From Rhodopseudomonas sp. BAL398 (GTDB lineage Bacteria > Pseudomonadota > Alphaproteobacteria > Rhizobiales > Xanthobacteraceae): 64,000 bases of DNA. The stretch is taken from contig NZ_CP133111.1 in NCBI RefSeq assembly GCF_033001325.1, positions 3,364,501-3,428,500 of the forward strand. Direction: 5' to 3'. This document shows positions 25,962 through 39,179 of this stretch, piece by piece. The notes under the pieces were generated by a model that saw nothing but the letters and a program-made list of their open reading frames with translations, had not been told where the DNA came from and did not search any database. Numbering within the stretch: position 1 is the first letter of the stretch; each line of letters opens with the position of its first letter. The position numbers and the translations under genes are program-made.

Positions 25962-27587
25962 ATGCGTAGCACGCTGCCAGCAGACGCGATTGAACGGACC
26001 AACGACGTGGTCATTGTCGGCGGCGGGCTCGCCGGCCTGTTCTGCGCGCTGAAACTGGCGCCGCGGCGCGTGACCGTGGTCTCGGTCGCGCCGCTCGGCG
26101 AGGGCGCCTCGACGGCCTGGGCGCAAGGCGGCATCGCCGCCGCCGTCGCCGAGGGCGACAGCGCCGAATCCCACGCCGCCGATACCATCGCGGTCGGCGC
26201 CGGGCTGGTCGACGAGGCCGTGGCACTCGGGCTGGCGCGCGAAGCCGGGGCGCGGATTCACGATCTGCTGGACTATGGCGTGCCGTTCGACCGCGACCTC
26301 GAAGGCCGGCTCGCAGTGTCGCGGGAGGCGGCGCATTCGGCGCGGCGCATCGTCCATGTCCGCGGCGACATGGCGGGCCAGGCGATCATCACCGCGCTGA
26401 TCGCGGCGGTGCGCAACACGCCGTCGATCCGGGTGATCGAGGGCTACGCCGCCGAGGCGCTGCTGACCGATGGCGGCGCGGTAGTGGGTGTGCAATTGCG
26501 CCAGGCCGGCGATGGCGCGGCCGAGCCGATCACCATGATGGCGCGCGCGGTGGTGCTGGCGACCGGCGGCATCGGCCACCTCTATGCGGTGACCACCAAT
26601 CCGGCCGAGGCCTGCGGACAGGGAATGGCGATGGCGGCGCGCGCCGGCGCGCTGATCGCCGATTCGGAATTCGTGCAGTTTCATCCCACCGCCATCATGG
26701 TCGGGCGCGACCCAGCGCCGCTCGCCACCGAGGCGCTGCGCGGCGAAGGCGCGGTGCTGATCAACAGCAAAAATGAGCGCTTCATGCTGGCGCTCAACCC
26801 GCTGGCCGAGCTGGCGCCGCGCGACATCGTCGCCCGCGGCGTGTTCGCCGAAATCGCCGCCGGGCGCGGCGCGTTTCTCGACGCCACCACCGCGCTAGGC
26901 ACGCATTTCAAGGACGAGTTTCCGACGGTCTATGAGAGCTGCATCTCGGCCGGGATCGATCCGGCGACGCAGCCGATCCCGATCGCGCCCGCGGCGCATT
27001 ATCATATGGGCGGCATCGCGGTCGACACCCACGGCCGCAGCTCGCTGCGCGGGCTGTGGGCGGCCGGCGAAGTGTCCTGCACCGGCGCCCATGGCGCCAA
27101 CAGGCTGGCTTCCAATTCACTGCTGGAGGCGGTGGTTTACGCGGCGCGGATCGCCGAGGATATCGGCGCAACCGATCTTGGCAGCCATGCCGGGCAGTTC
27201 GACCCGGTGCCGGCGGTCCGCAACGCACCGCTCGACATTGCCCAGCAGATCCGACTGCGTCGGATGATGAGCGCCAATGTCGGCGTGATCCGTGACGCCA
27301 CCGGCCTCGCCGAGGCGGTGCGTTGCTTTGCCGAATTGGAAGCTGGCGCCAGCAGCAACGCCATGCTCAACATGGCGACCACTGCGCTGTTGGTCGCCAC
27401 CGCCGCATGGTCGCGCCTGGAAAGTCGCGGCGCGCATTTCCGATCGGACTACCCGTCCGAAAATCCGGCGCTGGCGCGGCGCACCATGACCACCCTGGCA
27501 GGGGCCCGCGATATCGCGGCGTCGCTGCCGGACAACACCTCCATCCGCCAGACGACGCGCGCCGACGCGGGTCCGATCCTGGCCTGA
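25962..27587 (+). CDS. nadB: L-aspartate oxidase
   Basis: Flavoenzyme oxidising L-aspartate to iminoaspartate, the substrate NadA uses. FAD-binding [20 protein letters not shown] is at residues 12-31. [30 protein letters not shown], the catalytic-region [16 protein letters not shown] and [16 protein letters not shown] follow. A C-terminal helical domain completes the succinate-dehydrogenase-like flavoprotein architecture. 541 aa. 119 bases after nadA and 13 before nadC, so one transcript is likely. Confidence 0.97.
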   Translation: MRSTLPADAIERTNDVVIVGGGLAGLFCALKLAPRRVTVVSVAPLGEGASTAWAQGGIAAAVAEGDSAESHAADTIAVGAGLVDEAVALGLAREAGARIHDLLDYGVPFDRDLEGRLAVSREAAHSARRIVHVRGDMAGQAIITALIAAVRNTPSIRVIEGYAAEALLTDGGAVVGVQLRQAGDGAAEPITMMARAVVLATGGIGHLYAVTTNPAEACGQGMAMAARAGALIADSEFVQFHPTAIMVGRDPAPLATEALRGEGAVLINSKNERFMLALNPLAELAPRDIVARGVFAEIAAGRGAFLDATTALGTHFKDEFPTVYESCISAGIDPATQPIPIAPAAHYHMGGIAVDTHGRSSLRGLWAAGEVSCTGAHGANRLASNSLLEAVVYAARIAEDIGATDLGSHAGQFDPVPAVRNAPLDIAQQIRLRRMMSANVGVIRDATGLAEAVRCFAELEAGASSNAMLNMATTALLVATAAWSRLESRGAHFRSDYPSENPALARRTMTTLAGARDIAASLPDNTSIRQTTRADAGPILA

Positions 27588-27600
27588 CCGGAATCACATC

Positions 27601-28479
27601 ATGCCGATTATCTCCTCGCTGCTGCACCCCGATGCCTTTCTGTCGCCCTACGCGATCGAGGACGCCGTGCACCGCGCGCTCGACGAGGATCTCGGCCGCG
27701 CCGGCGACGTCACCTCGGTCGCCACCATTCCGGAGGCGGCCCAGGCCCGCGCCACGATGGTCGCGCGCCAGACCGGCGTGATCGCCGGGCTGCCTTTGGC
27801 GGTTGCGACCTTCGCCCGGCTGTCGCCCGACATCCACATCAACGCCCATGTTCGCGACGGCGAAGCGGTCGCGGCCGGCATTCATCTGCTGACGATGTCC
27901 GGCCCTGCCCGCGCCGTGCTGGCCGGCGAGCGCACCGCGCTGAATTTCGTCGGCCGGCTGAGCGGCGTCGCCACGCTGACGGCGAATTATGTCCGCCACA
28001 CCGGCGGCACCAAGATGCGGATCTGCTGCACCCGCAAGACCACGCCGGGGCTGCGCGCGCTGGAGAAATACGCGGTGCGCTGCGGCGGCGGCTTCAACCA
28101 TCGCTTCGGCCTCGACGACGCCATCCTGATCAAGGACAACCACATCGCGGTCGCCGGCGGGGTACGCCCGGTGCTGGAGCGGGCGCGGGGGGTGGTCGGC
28201 CATCTGGTCAAGGTCGAGATCGAAGTCGACACGCTGGAGCAGTTGAAGGAGGTGCTCGACACCGGGCTTGCCGACGTCGTGCTGCTCGACAACATGGACA
28301 TCGCCACGCTGAAGCAGGCGGTGACGCTCGCGGCCGGCCGCGTCATCCTGGAAGTCTCCGGCGGGGTGACGCAGGATTCGATCGCCGCGATCGCCGCGAC
28401 CGGCGTCGACTACGCCTCCGCCGGCGCGCTGACGCATTCGGCGCCGAATTTCGACGTGGCACTCGATATCGACGCCTAA
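27601..28479 (+). CDS. nadC: Nicotinate-nucleotide pyrophosphorylase (carboxylating)
   Basis: Quinolinate phosphoribosyltransferase: quinolinate plus PRPP gives nicotinate mononucleotide and CO2. Family motifs are [58 protein letters not shown] and [11 protein letters not shown], ending [11 protein letters not shown]. 292 aa. Last gene of the nad operon. Confidence 0.97.
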   Translation: MPIISSLLHPDAFLSPYAIEDAVHRALDEDLGRAGDVTSVATIPEAAQARATMVARQTGVIAGLPLAVATFARLSPDIHINAHVRDGEAVAAGIHLLTMSGPARAVLAGERTALNFVGRLSGVATLTANYVRHTGGTKMRICCTRKTTPGLRALEKYAVRCGGGFNHRFGLDDAILIKDNHIAVAGGVRPVLERARGVVGHLVKVEIEVDTLEQLKEVLDTGLADVVLLDNMDIATLKQAVTLAAGRVILEVSGGVTQDSIAAIAATGVDYASAGALTHSAPNFDVALDIDA

Positions 28480-28551
28480 GCGGCAGGCTTCGCGGGCGCG
28501 ACAAATTGACGTTCGTCAGGGCGCGCCACGCATCAACCGAGGCTGATTAAT

Positions 28552-29970
28552 CTAGTTCTTCGAGCTCGACATCTCGGCCGAGCTCTGCGCCGCCGCGGCC
28601 AGTTTCTTGGAGAACGCCGCGGTCTCTGCCGCCGAGCCCCAGCTCGGCGCGTCGCTGCCATCGCCCCAATTGCGCGGGCGATAGAAGGTGTGGACGCCGA
28701 ACTTGTACATCTTCTTCATCTCGTTGACCCAGGACGGCCGCACCCAATAGGCATGGTAGTGCGTCGACTTGGCCACTTCCGGCAGCCACAGATGGCCGTC
28801 GAGCATCGCCCTGGCGATTTTCTTGGCGCGGTCCCACATGTCGGGCTCGCGCACCACATCGGCGACATCGTCGCAGGCGAAGGTGAACTGGCAGGCCAGA
28901 TGGCGGTGCTTGTTCTGATACACCACGCCGCAGACGGTGGTGGGATAGAAGCCCGAAAAGGCGCGGTTCAACACCACTTGCGCGACCGCGATCTGGCCGC
29001 GCACCTTCTCGCCGCGGGCCTCGAAATAGATCGCCTCGGCCAGGCACTTCTCCTGCTTGGCGCGCTTGCTGGAGCCGACCAGGCCGAGCCGCTCGGCCGG
29101 GCTCTTGACGTGCTGATCGTCGGCGTTGACCTTGCCCTTGCTGGCGACGCTCTCGCCCGGAATCTGCGGGTCGACCGCCGCCAGCGGCAGCGACGCCGTC
29201 ACCTTCATGTCCGGATCGGCCGCGGCCGGCAACACGATCACCGGCTCTGCACCGGGCTGCCAGCTTTCCAGCGACTCGCCCGGCAAGCCGAGCGTCGAGG
29301 TGCCGAAGAACAGGCTCGCCGTCTTGACCGAGAACGGATCGGACTGCGGCACCGACTCGGCCACGACTTCGTCGGGCTGAACGTTGCCGTCGTGCAGCGG
29401 ATCAGTCTCCATCGACAGCGAGACGTCGTATTGCGACAGCGGCGCTTCCTTCATCGCAGCCGCCAATTCGGCATCCAGCACCGCGCCGTCGTCCGGCGCG
29501 CGCTCGGCGGTCTTGGCGCCCTGGACGTTGGGTGTCGCGGAATCCTCGACCGAATCGGGGGGGCCCGCCGGTGCTGGCGTCGTGATCGCCAGGCGATCAC
29601 CCTTCATGCTGCGGTCGACGGTGGGGAAATCCGCGGCCTGGTAGCGCGGCGGCGGCCGCAGCAGCGGGTTGCGCGTCACCGAGCCGGTGATGTCGGCATC
29701 CTGATTGTCGAGACGGGCCAGCCGATAGGCGGTGCTGCGCGGCGATGCGGTTCCAATCGGACGGCCGAAGGAGAAGGTCGCGACCTGGATGGTGCTGAAC
29801 GACGACGCGAACATCCGCTTCTGCCAGCGCTCGGCAACGCCGGGCTGACGCGCCAGCAGCGACGCGATGTCCTGATATCCCACTTCGGTCGGCATCCCTG
29901 CGAAGACGCAGAGACCAAGGCCGAAGGACACAATCCGCGCGCCCTTCGGCCGGTTACGCATTACTGACAT
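28552..29970 (-). CDS. SleB-type cell wall hydrolase with long N-terminal region
   Basis: A predicted periplasmic or envelope-anchored peptidoglycan hydrolase (Hydrolase_2/SleB domain). The C-terminal catalytic domain (about residues 330-455) has [13 protein letters not shown] with the proposed catalytic Glu, [45 protein letters not shown] and the [12 protein letters not shown] end. An N-terminal hydrophobic stretch ([15 protein letters not shown]) may be a signal anchor. The middle 200 residues are low-complexity and acidic, probably a linker. Start uncertain: ATG 29970 used; GTG 29982 and ATG 29961 are in frame. Confidence 0.87.
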   Translation of the reverse strand: MSVMRNRPKGARIVSFGLGLCVFAGMPTEVGYQDIASLLARQPGVAERWQKRMFASSFSTIQVATFSFGRPIGTASPRSTAYRLARLDNQDADITGSVTRNPLLRPPPRYQAADFPTVDRSMKGDRLAITTPAPAGPPDSVEDSATPNVQGAKTAERAPDDGAVLDAELAAAMKEAPLSQYDVSLSMETDPLHDGNVQPDEVVAESVPQSDPFSVKTASLFFGTSTLGLPGESLESWQPGAEPVIVLPAAADPDMKVTASLPLAAVDPQIPGESVASKGKVNADDQHVKSPAERLGLVGSSKRAKQEKCLAEAIYFEARGEKVRGQIAVAQVVLNRAFSGFYPTTVCGVVYQNKHRHLACQFTFACDDVADVVREPDMWDRAKKIARAMLDGHLWLPEVAKSTHYHAYWVRPSWVNEMKKMYKFGVHTFYRPRNWGDGSDAPSWGSAAETAAFSKKLAAAAQSSAEMSSSKN

Positions 29971-30169
29971 GGATACGCTCACGCAACGCTACACTGTTCG
30001 AGCCATCCTCAGTTCCGGACAATTCGAACCTTCCTGTTATTATCCAATTAAAGTTGCCGGCGCGTTAATCGGCGATGCGCCGGGGACACATGCAAGCGCT
30101 CGCTCGCAAATCGCGATGCGTTCGCATGGCTTGGTGAATCGCCCCTTCAGCAAAGTGGTAAACATTGCG

Positions 30170-33100
30170 TCAACGCGGATGCTGAACAACATCTTGCTTG
30201 GCATTCGCAACCGGCTTTGTGCCGCGCAGTCCGGCCCCCTTGGTCAGCGCGTAGATCGCTGGAATCACGATCAGGGTCAGCAGCGTCGAGGACACCATGC
30301 CGCCGATCATCGGCACCGCGATCCGCTGCATGATTTCCGAGCCGGTGCCGGTGCTCCACATGATCGGCAAAAGCCCCGCCATGATCGCCACCACGGTCAT
30401 CATCTTCGGCCGCACCCGTTCCACCGCGCCGGTCATCGTGGCGTCGGCGATGTCCTGCCGGGTCAAGGGCACGCCCTGCGCAGCGCGCGTCGCGGTGATC
30501 TCCGCCAAGGCCTGGTTGAGATAGATCAGCATCACCACGCCGGTCTCGGCGGCAACGCCGGACAGCGCGATGAAGCCGACCACCACCGCCACCGACAGGT
30601 TGAAGCCGAGCGCCCACATCAGCCAGATTCCGCCGACCAGCGCGAAGGGCAGCGACGCCATCACGATCAACGTATCGCCGATCGAACGGAAGTTGAGATA
30701 GAGCAACAGGAAGATGATGATGAGCGTCACCGGCACCACGATCCTGAGCCGTGACGCGGCACGTTCGAGATATTCGTACTGCCCGCTCCACACCACGTAG
30801 TAGCCTGAGGGAAACGCGACGCCCGCCTTGACCGCCTGCTGGGCATCGGCGACGTAGCCGCCCATGTCGCGGTCGCGGATATCGACATAGATGTAAGTGG
30901 CGAGCTGGCCGTTCTCGGTGCGGATCGAGCCCGGGCCGCGGCTCGGGGTGATGCTGGCGATTTCGCCGAGCGGCACCGCGCCGCCATTCGGCATCGCCAC
31001 CAGCACGTCGTTGGCGATCTCCTGCGGGCTCGAGCGCAGATTGCGCGGATAGCGCATGTTGACGGAAAAGCGCTGCCGGCCTTCGACCGTGGTGGTCACG
31101 GTCTGGCCGCCGAGCGCGGTGGCGATGACGTCCTGGACATCCTGGATCGCGATGCCGTAGCGCGACAGCGCCGCGCGATCCGGCACGATGTCGAGATAAT
31201 AGCCGCCGAGCGCGCGCTCGGCATAGGCCGACGAGGTGCCGGGCACGGCCTTCAACACTTTTTCGATCTGCTTGGCGAGCTTGTCGAGTTCGACCAGATC
31301 GGTGCCGATCACCTTGACGCCGACCGGGGTGCGAATTCCGGTCGACAGCATGTCGATCCGCGATTTGATCGGCATGGTCCAGGCGTTGGAGACGCCGGGA
31401 AATTGCAGCGCGCGGTCCATCTCGGCGGTCAGGCTGTCGATGGTGACGCCTGGACGCCACTGTTCTTTCGGCTTCAGATTGATGATGGTTTCGAACATCT
31501 CCATCGGCGCCGGATCGGTGGCGGTCGAAGCGCGGCCGGCCTTGCCATAGACCGAAGCGACCTCCTGGAACGAGCGGATGATCTTGTCCTGGGTCTGCAG
31601 CAATTCAGCCGCCTTGGTGACCGACAGGCCGGGCAACGTGGTCGGCATATAGAGCAGCGTGCCTTCGTCGAGGCTCGGCATGAATTCGGTGCCGAGCTGC
31701 CGCGCCGGCCACACCGTGACGCCCAGCACCGCGATCGCCAGGACGATCACCGGCACCTTGGCCTTCATCACCGCCCGGATCGCCGGGCGATAGATCCAGA
31801 TCAGAAAACGGTTCACCGGATTCTTGTGTTCGGGAACGATCCGCCCGCGCACGCACAGCACCATCAGGGCCGGCACCAGCGTCACCGACAGCAAGGCCGC
31901 CGCCGCCATCGAGAAGGTCTTGGTGAAGGCCAGCGGGCTGAACAGCCGCCCCTCTTGGGATTCCAAAGTGAAGATCGGCATGAACGACACCGTGATGATC
32001 AGCAGGCTGAAGAACAGCGCCGGGCCGACCTCGGCGGCGGCCTCGATCAGCACCTCGACCCGCGATTTGCCGGGCGGCGCCCGCTCCAGATGCTTGTGGG
32101 CGTTCTCGATCATCACGATGGCGGCGTCGATCATCGCGCCGATCGCGATCGCGATGCCGCCGAGGCTCATGATGTTGGCGCCGAGGCCCAAGAGCTTCAT
32201 GGCGGCGAAGGCCATCAGGATGCCGACCGGCAGCATGATGATCGCCACCAGCGCGCTGCGCACATGCAAGAGAAACACGATACAGACCAGCGCCACCACC
32301 ACGCTCTCCTCGAGCAGCGTGTGCTTGAGCGTGGCAATGGCGGCATTGATCAGATTGGAGCGGTCATAGACCGCGACGATGTCGAGCGATTTCGGCAGGC
32401 TGGAAGCGATCTCCTTGAAGCGCTGCTTGACGTTGTCGATGACGTCGAGCGCGTTGACGCCGAAGCGTTGCAGCACGATGCCGCTCGCCACCTCGCCCTC
32501 GCCGTTGAGTTCGGTGATGCCGCGCCGCTGATCGGGGCCGAGTTCGATGCGGGCGACGTCGCGCAACAGCACCGGGGTCCCGCCGCTGCTCTTCAGCACC
32601 ACATCGCCGAGATCGTCGACGCCTTTCAGATAGCCCTTGCCGCGGATCATATATTCGAACTCGGACAGTTCGATGGTGCGGCCGCCGACATCGGCATTGC
32701 TGGCGCGGATCGCGTCGCGCACCTTCTGCATCGGAATGCCGAGGTCGCGCAGCCGTTGCGGATCGAGCACCACATTGTATTGCCGCACGAAGCCGCCAAC
32801 GCTGGCGATCTCGGCGACGCCGCCGGCCTTGGCGAGCGCGAATTTCAGATTCCAGTCCTGGATCGTCCTGGTCTCGGCGAGGTTCAGCTCTTTCGACACC
32901 AGCGCATATTGATAGACCCAGCCGACGCCGGTGGCGTCCGGTCCGATGGTCGGCGCCACCCCGGCCGGCAGCCGCGAGGCGGCGCCGTTGAGGAATTCCA
33001 GTACCCGCGATCGCGCCCAATAGATGTCGGTGCCGTCCTCGAAGATCACATAGATGAACGACACGCCGAAGAACGAGAAGCCGCGCACCACCTTGGATTT

Positions 33101-33331
33101 CGGCACCGTCAGCATCGCGGTGGTCAACGGATAGGTGATCTGATCCTCGATCACCTGCGGGGCCTGGCCGGCATAATCGGTGGTGATGATCACCTGGGTA
33201 TCGGACAGATCCGGGATGGCGTCGAGCGGCAGATGCAGCAGCGCGTAGAATCCGGCGGCGGCGGCGAAGCCGGCGCCGAACAGCACCAACAGCAAATTGC
33301 GGGCCGACCAGGCAATGAGACGGGCGATCAT
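30170..33331 (-). CDS. cusA: Copper/silver RND efflux pump permease (CusA/CzcA, HME family)
   Basis: Inner-membrane proton-driven pump that moves monovalent metal ions from periplasm or cytoplasm across the envelope. 1053 aa with the duplicated six-TM RND plan. The first TM is at residues 10-30 and the large periplasmic loops contain DATGVGWVYQYAL. The TM4 signature GAMIDAAIVMIENAHK is the Cu/Ag type, distinguishing it from Co/Zn/Cd CzcA. GVAAETGVVMLIYL is in TM10. The start overlaps the cusB stop by four bases. Last gene of its operon; the matching outer-membrane channel is not present nearby. Confidence 0.95.
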   Translation of the reverse strand: MIARLIAWSARNLLLVLFGAGFAAAAGFYALLHLPLDAIPDLSDTQVIITTDYAGQAPQVIEDQITYPLTTAMLTVPKSKVVRGFSFFGVSFIYVIFEDGTDIYWARSRVLEFLNGAASRLPAGVAPTIGPDATGVGWVYQYALVSKELNLAETRTIQDWNLKFALAKAGGVAEIASVGGFVRQYNVVLDPQRLRDLGIPMQKVRDAIRASNADVGGRTIELSEFEYMIRGKGYLKGVDDLGDVVLKSSGGTPVLLRDVARIELGPDQRRGITELNGEGEVASGIVLQRFGVNALDVIDNVKQRFKEIASSLPKSLDIVAVYDRSNLINAAIATLKHTLLEESVVVALVCIVFLLHVRSALVAIIMLPVGILMAFAAMKLLGLGANIMSLGGIAIAIGAMIDAAIVMIENAHKHLERAPPGKSRVEVLIEAAAEVGPALFFSLLIITVSFMPIFTLESQEGRLFSPLAFTKTFSMAAAALLSVTLVPALMVLCVRGRIVPEHKNPVNRFLIWIYRPAIRAVMKAKVPVIVLAIAVLGVTVWPARQLGTEFMPSLDEGTLLYMPTTLPGLSVTKAAELLQTQDKIIRSFQEVASVYGKAGRASTATDPAPMEMFETIINLKPKEQWRPGVTIDSLTAEMDRALQFPGVSNAWTMPIKSRIDMLSTGIRTPVGVKVIGTDLVELDKLAKQIEKVLKAVPGTSSAYAERALGGYYLDIVPDRAALSRYGIAIQDVQDVIATALGGQTVTTTVEGRQRFSVNMRYPRNLRSSPQEIANDVLVAMPNGGAVPLGEIASITPSRGPGSIRTENGQLATYIYVDIRDRDMGGYVADAQQAVKAGVAFPSGYYVVWSGQYEYLERAASRLRIVVPVTLIIIFLLLYLNFRSIGDTLIVMASLPFALVGGIWLMWALGFNLSVAVVVGFIALSGVAAETGVVMLIYLNQALAEITATRAAQGVPLTRQDIADATMTGAVERVRPKMMTVVAIMAGLLPIMWSTGTGSEIMQRIAVPMIGGMVSSTLLTLIVIPAIYALTKGAGLRGTKPVANAKQDVVQHPR

Positions 33332-34752
33332 GGCGTCGTTCCTGTGTCGGTAAAGCCCTTCAGGGCGGCATTCAGATTGCTTTCGGCGTCGATCAGGAAG
33401 GTGGCGGCGGTCACCACCGCCTCGCCGTCGGTGACGCCCTCGCGCAGCTCGACATAACCGCCGCCGCGATGGCCGGTCTTGACGTCGCGCGGCGCGTAGC
33501 GCCCGGCGCCGAGCTCGACCAGCACCACCTTGCGGTCGCCGGAATCCAGCACCGCACTTTCCGGCACGGTGAGCACCGGCTGCGGATCACCGGTGTCGAT
33601 CTCGGCATCGACATACATGTCCGGCAGCAGCGCGAAATCCGGATTCGCCAAGGCGACCCGGATCCGCGCGGTGCGGGTGTCGCGGTTGAACTGCGGATAG
33701 ATCACCGCGACTTTGCCGGTGAAGTCGCGCCCCGGAAATCCGCGCGCGTGCACCCTTACGCTCTGCCCGATCGCCAGCGCGCCGAGGTCGCGCTCGGCGA
33801 CGTCGATCAGCGCCCACACCACCGAGATATCGGCAACCCGGAACAGCACATCGCCGGGCTGCGCGCGCATGCCCTCGATGGCGTTGCGCTCCAGCACGAT
33901 GCCGTCGCGCGGCGCCGTCCATTGCAGCACGGTCGGCACCGGACCGCCGTTCTCCATCGCGGCGATCGCCGCCTCGGGGACGTCGAGATTGACCAGTCGC
34001 TGGCGCGAGCCGCGGCCGTAGAACGGGACCCCGCCGGTGACCTTCGACTGGATGGTGGAGACATATTCGGCCGCCGCCGACGCCACCGTCGGCGAATAGA
34101 CCTGCATCAACGGCTCGCCCTTGCTGACCCGGCTGCCGGTGGTGACGTCGGCGACGCTCTGGATGAAGCTTTCCGAGCGCATCGCGATCACCGAGACCCG
34201 GCGCTCGTCGAGCTGGATGCTGCCCGGCGCGCGGACCTTGGTGACGAGCACACGCATCGCGGCGGGTTCGGATTGCACGCCGCTGCGCTGGATCTTCTGC
34301 GGCGACAGCGTCACCGAGCCGTCGTCATGATCCTCGCCCTCATAGACCGGGATGTAATTCATCCCCATCGAGTCCTTCTTCGGCACCGGCGAGGTATCGG
34401 CCAGCCCCATCGGATTGCGATAGAATTTGATTTTTCGCGCGCCGTCGGTTGCGACCGGCGCGGCCGGCTCCGGGGCTGGCTCGGCGTCGGCGAAGTTGAG
34501 ATCGGCAGAGGCCGGCACCGGACGAAACGCGCGGCCGTCGGCGGTCGCCTTCGGGGTCAGCGAATAGACCGGCTTGCCGTCGGGGTCCTGGTAATAGATC
34601 GGCTCGTCGCTGGTCTGCGCCGCGGCCGGCGTCACCAGCGCGGCGACCACATCGCGCCCATGCCAAACACGTCCGGCGCCACCGAACACGGCACCACTCG
34701 CCGCCGCTATCACAGCGGCGGCGGTGGCGCAGGCCAAGCTTGCGCGGCTCAT
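33328..34752 (-). CDS. cusB: RND efflux periplasmic adaptor (CusB-like) with N-terminal metal-binding modules
   Basis: Links CusA to an outer-membrane channel and takes part in metal handoff. 474 aa with a signal/anchor (LACATAAAVIAAASGAVFGG). Two heavy-metal-binding modules precede the adaptor core: IYYQDPDGKPVYSLTPK and FYRNPMGLADTSPVPKKDSM-GMNYIPVYEGED. The core has barrel-sandwich and beta-barrel parts (ITKVRAPGSIQLDERRV, VWALIDVAERDLGALAIGQ, KVAVIYPQFNRDTRTARIRV, VLTVPESAVLDSGDRKVVLV). The double N-terminal module is like SilB/CusB variants with an added CusF-like function. Overlaps both neighbours by four bases. Confidence 0.94.
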   Translation of the reverse strand: MSRASLACATAAAVIAAASGAVFGGAGRVWHGRDVVAALVTPAAAQTSDEPIYYQDPDGKPVYSLTPKATADGRAFRPVPASADLNFADAEPAPEPAAPVATDGARKIKFYRNPMGLADTSPVPKKDSMGMNYIPVYEGEDHDDGSVTLSPQKIQRSGVQSEPAAMRVLVTKVRAPGSIQLDERRVSVIAMRSESFIQSVADVTTGSRVSKGEPLMQVYSPTVASAAAEYVSTIQSKVTGGVPFYGRGSRQRLVNLDVPEAAIAAMENGGPVPTVLQWTAPRDGIVLERNAIEGMRAQPGDVLFRVADISVVWALIDVAERDLGALAIGQSVRVHARGFPGRDFTGKVAVIYPQFNRDTRTARIRVALANPDFALLPDMYVDAEIDTGDPQPVLTVPESAVLDSGDRKVVLVELGAGRYAPRDVKTGHRGGGYVELREGVTDGEAVVTAATFLIDAESNLNAALKGFTDTGTTP

Positions 34753-35153
34753 TTCTTCGCCGTGATGACGAGCTTGGTTTCGACCGACCCGGTCTCGCTT
34801 TGCACCTTGGCGCCGAGCGACAGCGTCCAGTGGCCTTCCATGCCGAACACCGCCTTGAAGCGGTAGCTGCCCGGCTCGCCGCCCGGCTCGCGGACGATCT
34901 TGGTCGCCATTTCGGGCATGCCGTCCGCGCCCATGTCGAGCCGGGTCGCAAAGATCACCGCATCCGGCACCGGCTTGCCGGTGGCCTTATTGATCAGCTG
35001 AACGGTGACGATCCTGTCCTTGCCGACCGAGACGGTCGGCTCAGCGAGGCGGAATTCGTAGTCCTTGATATCGGCGCGCGAGAGGGTGGTGGTGCCGAGC
35101 AACGCAACGGCGACGAGCGCGGCCTGGACGGCGCGCGGGAGCTGGATCTTCAT
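34749..35153 (-). CDS. FixH/YtkA-like periplasmic protein
   Basis: A 134-aa exported protein in the copper operon. Signal peptide QAALVAVALLGTTTLSRA; the mature single beta-sandwich domain has YEFRLAEPTVSVGKDRIVTV, KPVPDAVIFATRLDMGADGM, and GSYRFKAVFGMEGHWTLSLG. Met and His residues (MGADGMPEM, GMEGHW) suit a copper ligand role. FixH/YtkA-like domains occur often beside copper genes. ATG 35153 chosen (AAGG about 9 bases upstream). Role in metal delivery to CusB is inferred from position: its stop overlaps cusB by four bases. Confidence 0.8.
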   Translation of the reverse strand: MKIQLPRAVQAALVAVALLGTTTLSRADIKDYEFRLAEPTVSVGKDRIVTVQLINKATGKPVPDAVIFATRLDMGADGMPEMATKIVREPGGEPGSYRFKAVFGMEGHWTLSLGAKVQSETGSVETKLVITAKK

Positions 35154-35252
35154 GGGACATAACCTTCGAATCGATGGGTCTTGCCGCAAAGCGGCATGCG
35201 TCGAGACGCGCGATCAGATCGCGCGACAGCAGAGACGGCGCGACAGCGCCGC

Positions 35253-35669
35253 TCAGACCAGGATTCGAGGTGGATGATCGGGGGGTGAATGGTCCAGGCC
35301 GTCAGGCCAGAAATCATTGCGGGAGGTGGCGACGCGGTCTGAGCCGACCCGCAGCAGCAGCGCAACGGCCGTCGGCATTCCGGGGAGGAAGGTCGCCCCG
35401 CACCCCGTCATCGACAGGCAGCGGTCGCAATCCCGCGACGTCGGCGCCTTCGAGGGACAGGACGGCACGGCGATCTCGGCGGTCGCCATCTCGGCCATCG
35501 TCATGTCGTCCATCGCATGGCCGGCCATCTCGTCGCCGTCCGACGCATGTCCGGCCATCGCCGCACCCGATGCCATGCCGGCCATCGCGGGCCGGGACAG
35601 CGGCGCCAGCACGAGGCCCGCGATCATCAAGATCGCGAACAGCTGGCGTATGGCAAGTGTGCATGTCAC
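35253..35669 (-). CDS. Secreted Met/His/Cys-rich protein, first gene of the copper operon
   Basis: A 138-aa protein with signal peptide (RQLFAILMIAGLVLAPLSRP). The mature N-terminal half is packed with MAGHASDGDEMAGHAMDDMT MAEM-type Met/His/Asp motifs, then CPSKAPTSRDCDRCLSMTGC with four Cys. A second hydrophobic stretch (MPTAVALLLRVG) follows. The composition is that of a periplasmic copper-binding or sensing protein, near the DUF2946 type but not a clear match. It leads the operon, 99 bases before the FixH-like gene. Function is inferred from composition and position. Confidence 0.7.
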   Translation of the reverse strand: MTCTLAIRQLFAILMIAGLVLAPLSRPAMAGMASGAAMAGHASDGDEMAGHAMDDMTMAEMATAEIAVPSCPSKAPTSRDCDRCLSMTGCGATFLPGMPTAVALLLRVGSDRVATSRNDFWPDGLDHSPPDHPPRILV

Positions 35670-35753
35670 CGTACCGGCATCGCATATCTAAACCGCGATG
35701 GAAAGCTCGGGATCATTCCGCATGGCACCCGAGACTTTTCCGCAATTCACACG

Positions 35754-35779
35754 AAAATGCCCCGGACGAACCGGGGCAT
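35754..35779 (-). terminator. Rho-independent terminator of ppdK
   Basis: On the minus strand ATGCCCCGG, loop TTCGT, CCGGGGCAT, then TTTT. Nine paired bases and a U-tract, 36 bases past the ppdK stop. Confidence 0.85.
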
Positions 35780-35814
35780 TTCCGAAGATTTCCGAAGTCA
35801 CACGGAATTGAGAC

Positions 35815-38766
<2,952 letters not shown>

Positions 38767-38856
38767 GGCTTTCAACAGTCCACAAGAGGAAAAAGTGTGG
38801 TCGCCATACACCACGTTTTGGCGACCACACGCAAGCCGACTTGCCGTCCTTGCCAA

Positions 38857-39012
38857 CTAAAGGTGCAGGAATCGAAGCGCGCCGAGACCGATTAATCCGA
38901 TGCAAATCAAATAGATCGCGACCACGAGATTGAGCAGCCGCGGCATCACCAGAATCAGGATTCCGGCGATCAAAGCGACAATGGCCGGGATGTGGGCGCT
39001 CGTAATGGTCAT
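38857..39012 (-). CDS. DUF3096-family small membrane protein
   Basis: A 51-aa peptide (MTITSAHIPAIVALIAGILI...). It has two closely spaced membrane helices, around IPAIVALIAGILILVMP and LNLVVAIYLICIGLIGLGAL, separated by the characteristic PRLLN turn that defines DUF3096. GGAG lies about 9 bases before ATG 39012. Shorter than common ORF cutoffs, so easily missed. Its stop is 90 bases upstream of the ppdK start. Function unknown. Confidence 0.85.
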   Translation of the reverse strand: MTITSAHIPAIVALIAGILILVMPRLLNLVVAIYLICIGLIGLGALRFLHL

Positions 39013-39179
39013 TGGGATGTCTCCAAAAGGGGAACGATTGAGCGAGCCGCGCCGGCCATGCCGATGTCGAATCGCAACACGGTTTTAGCCGCCCGCCGGG
39101 GGCCAGCATAGCAACAGTCGATGACGCCGCGCCGGCCGGCTCGGTTCCATCGCGATCCCGGGCTTTTCGACGAAAACAC

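Noticed and set aside
31403-33457. 684-aa plus-strand frame opposite cusA
   Set aside because: Shadow of cusA, rich in His/Arg/Asp/Gln, no domain.
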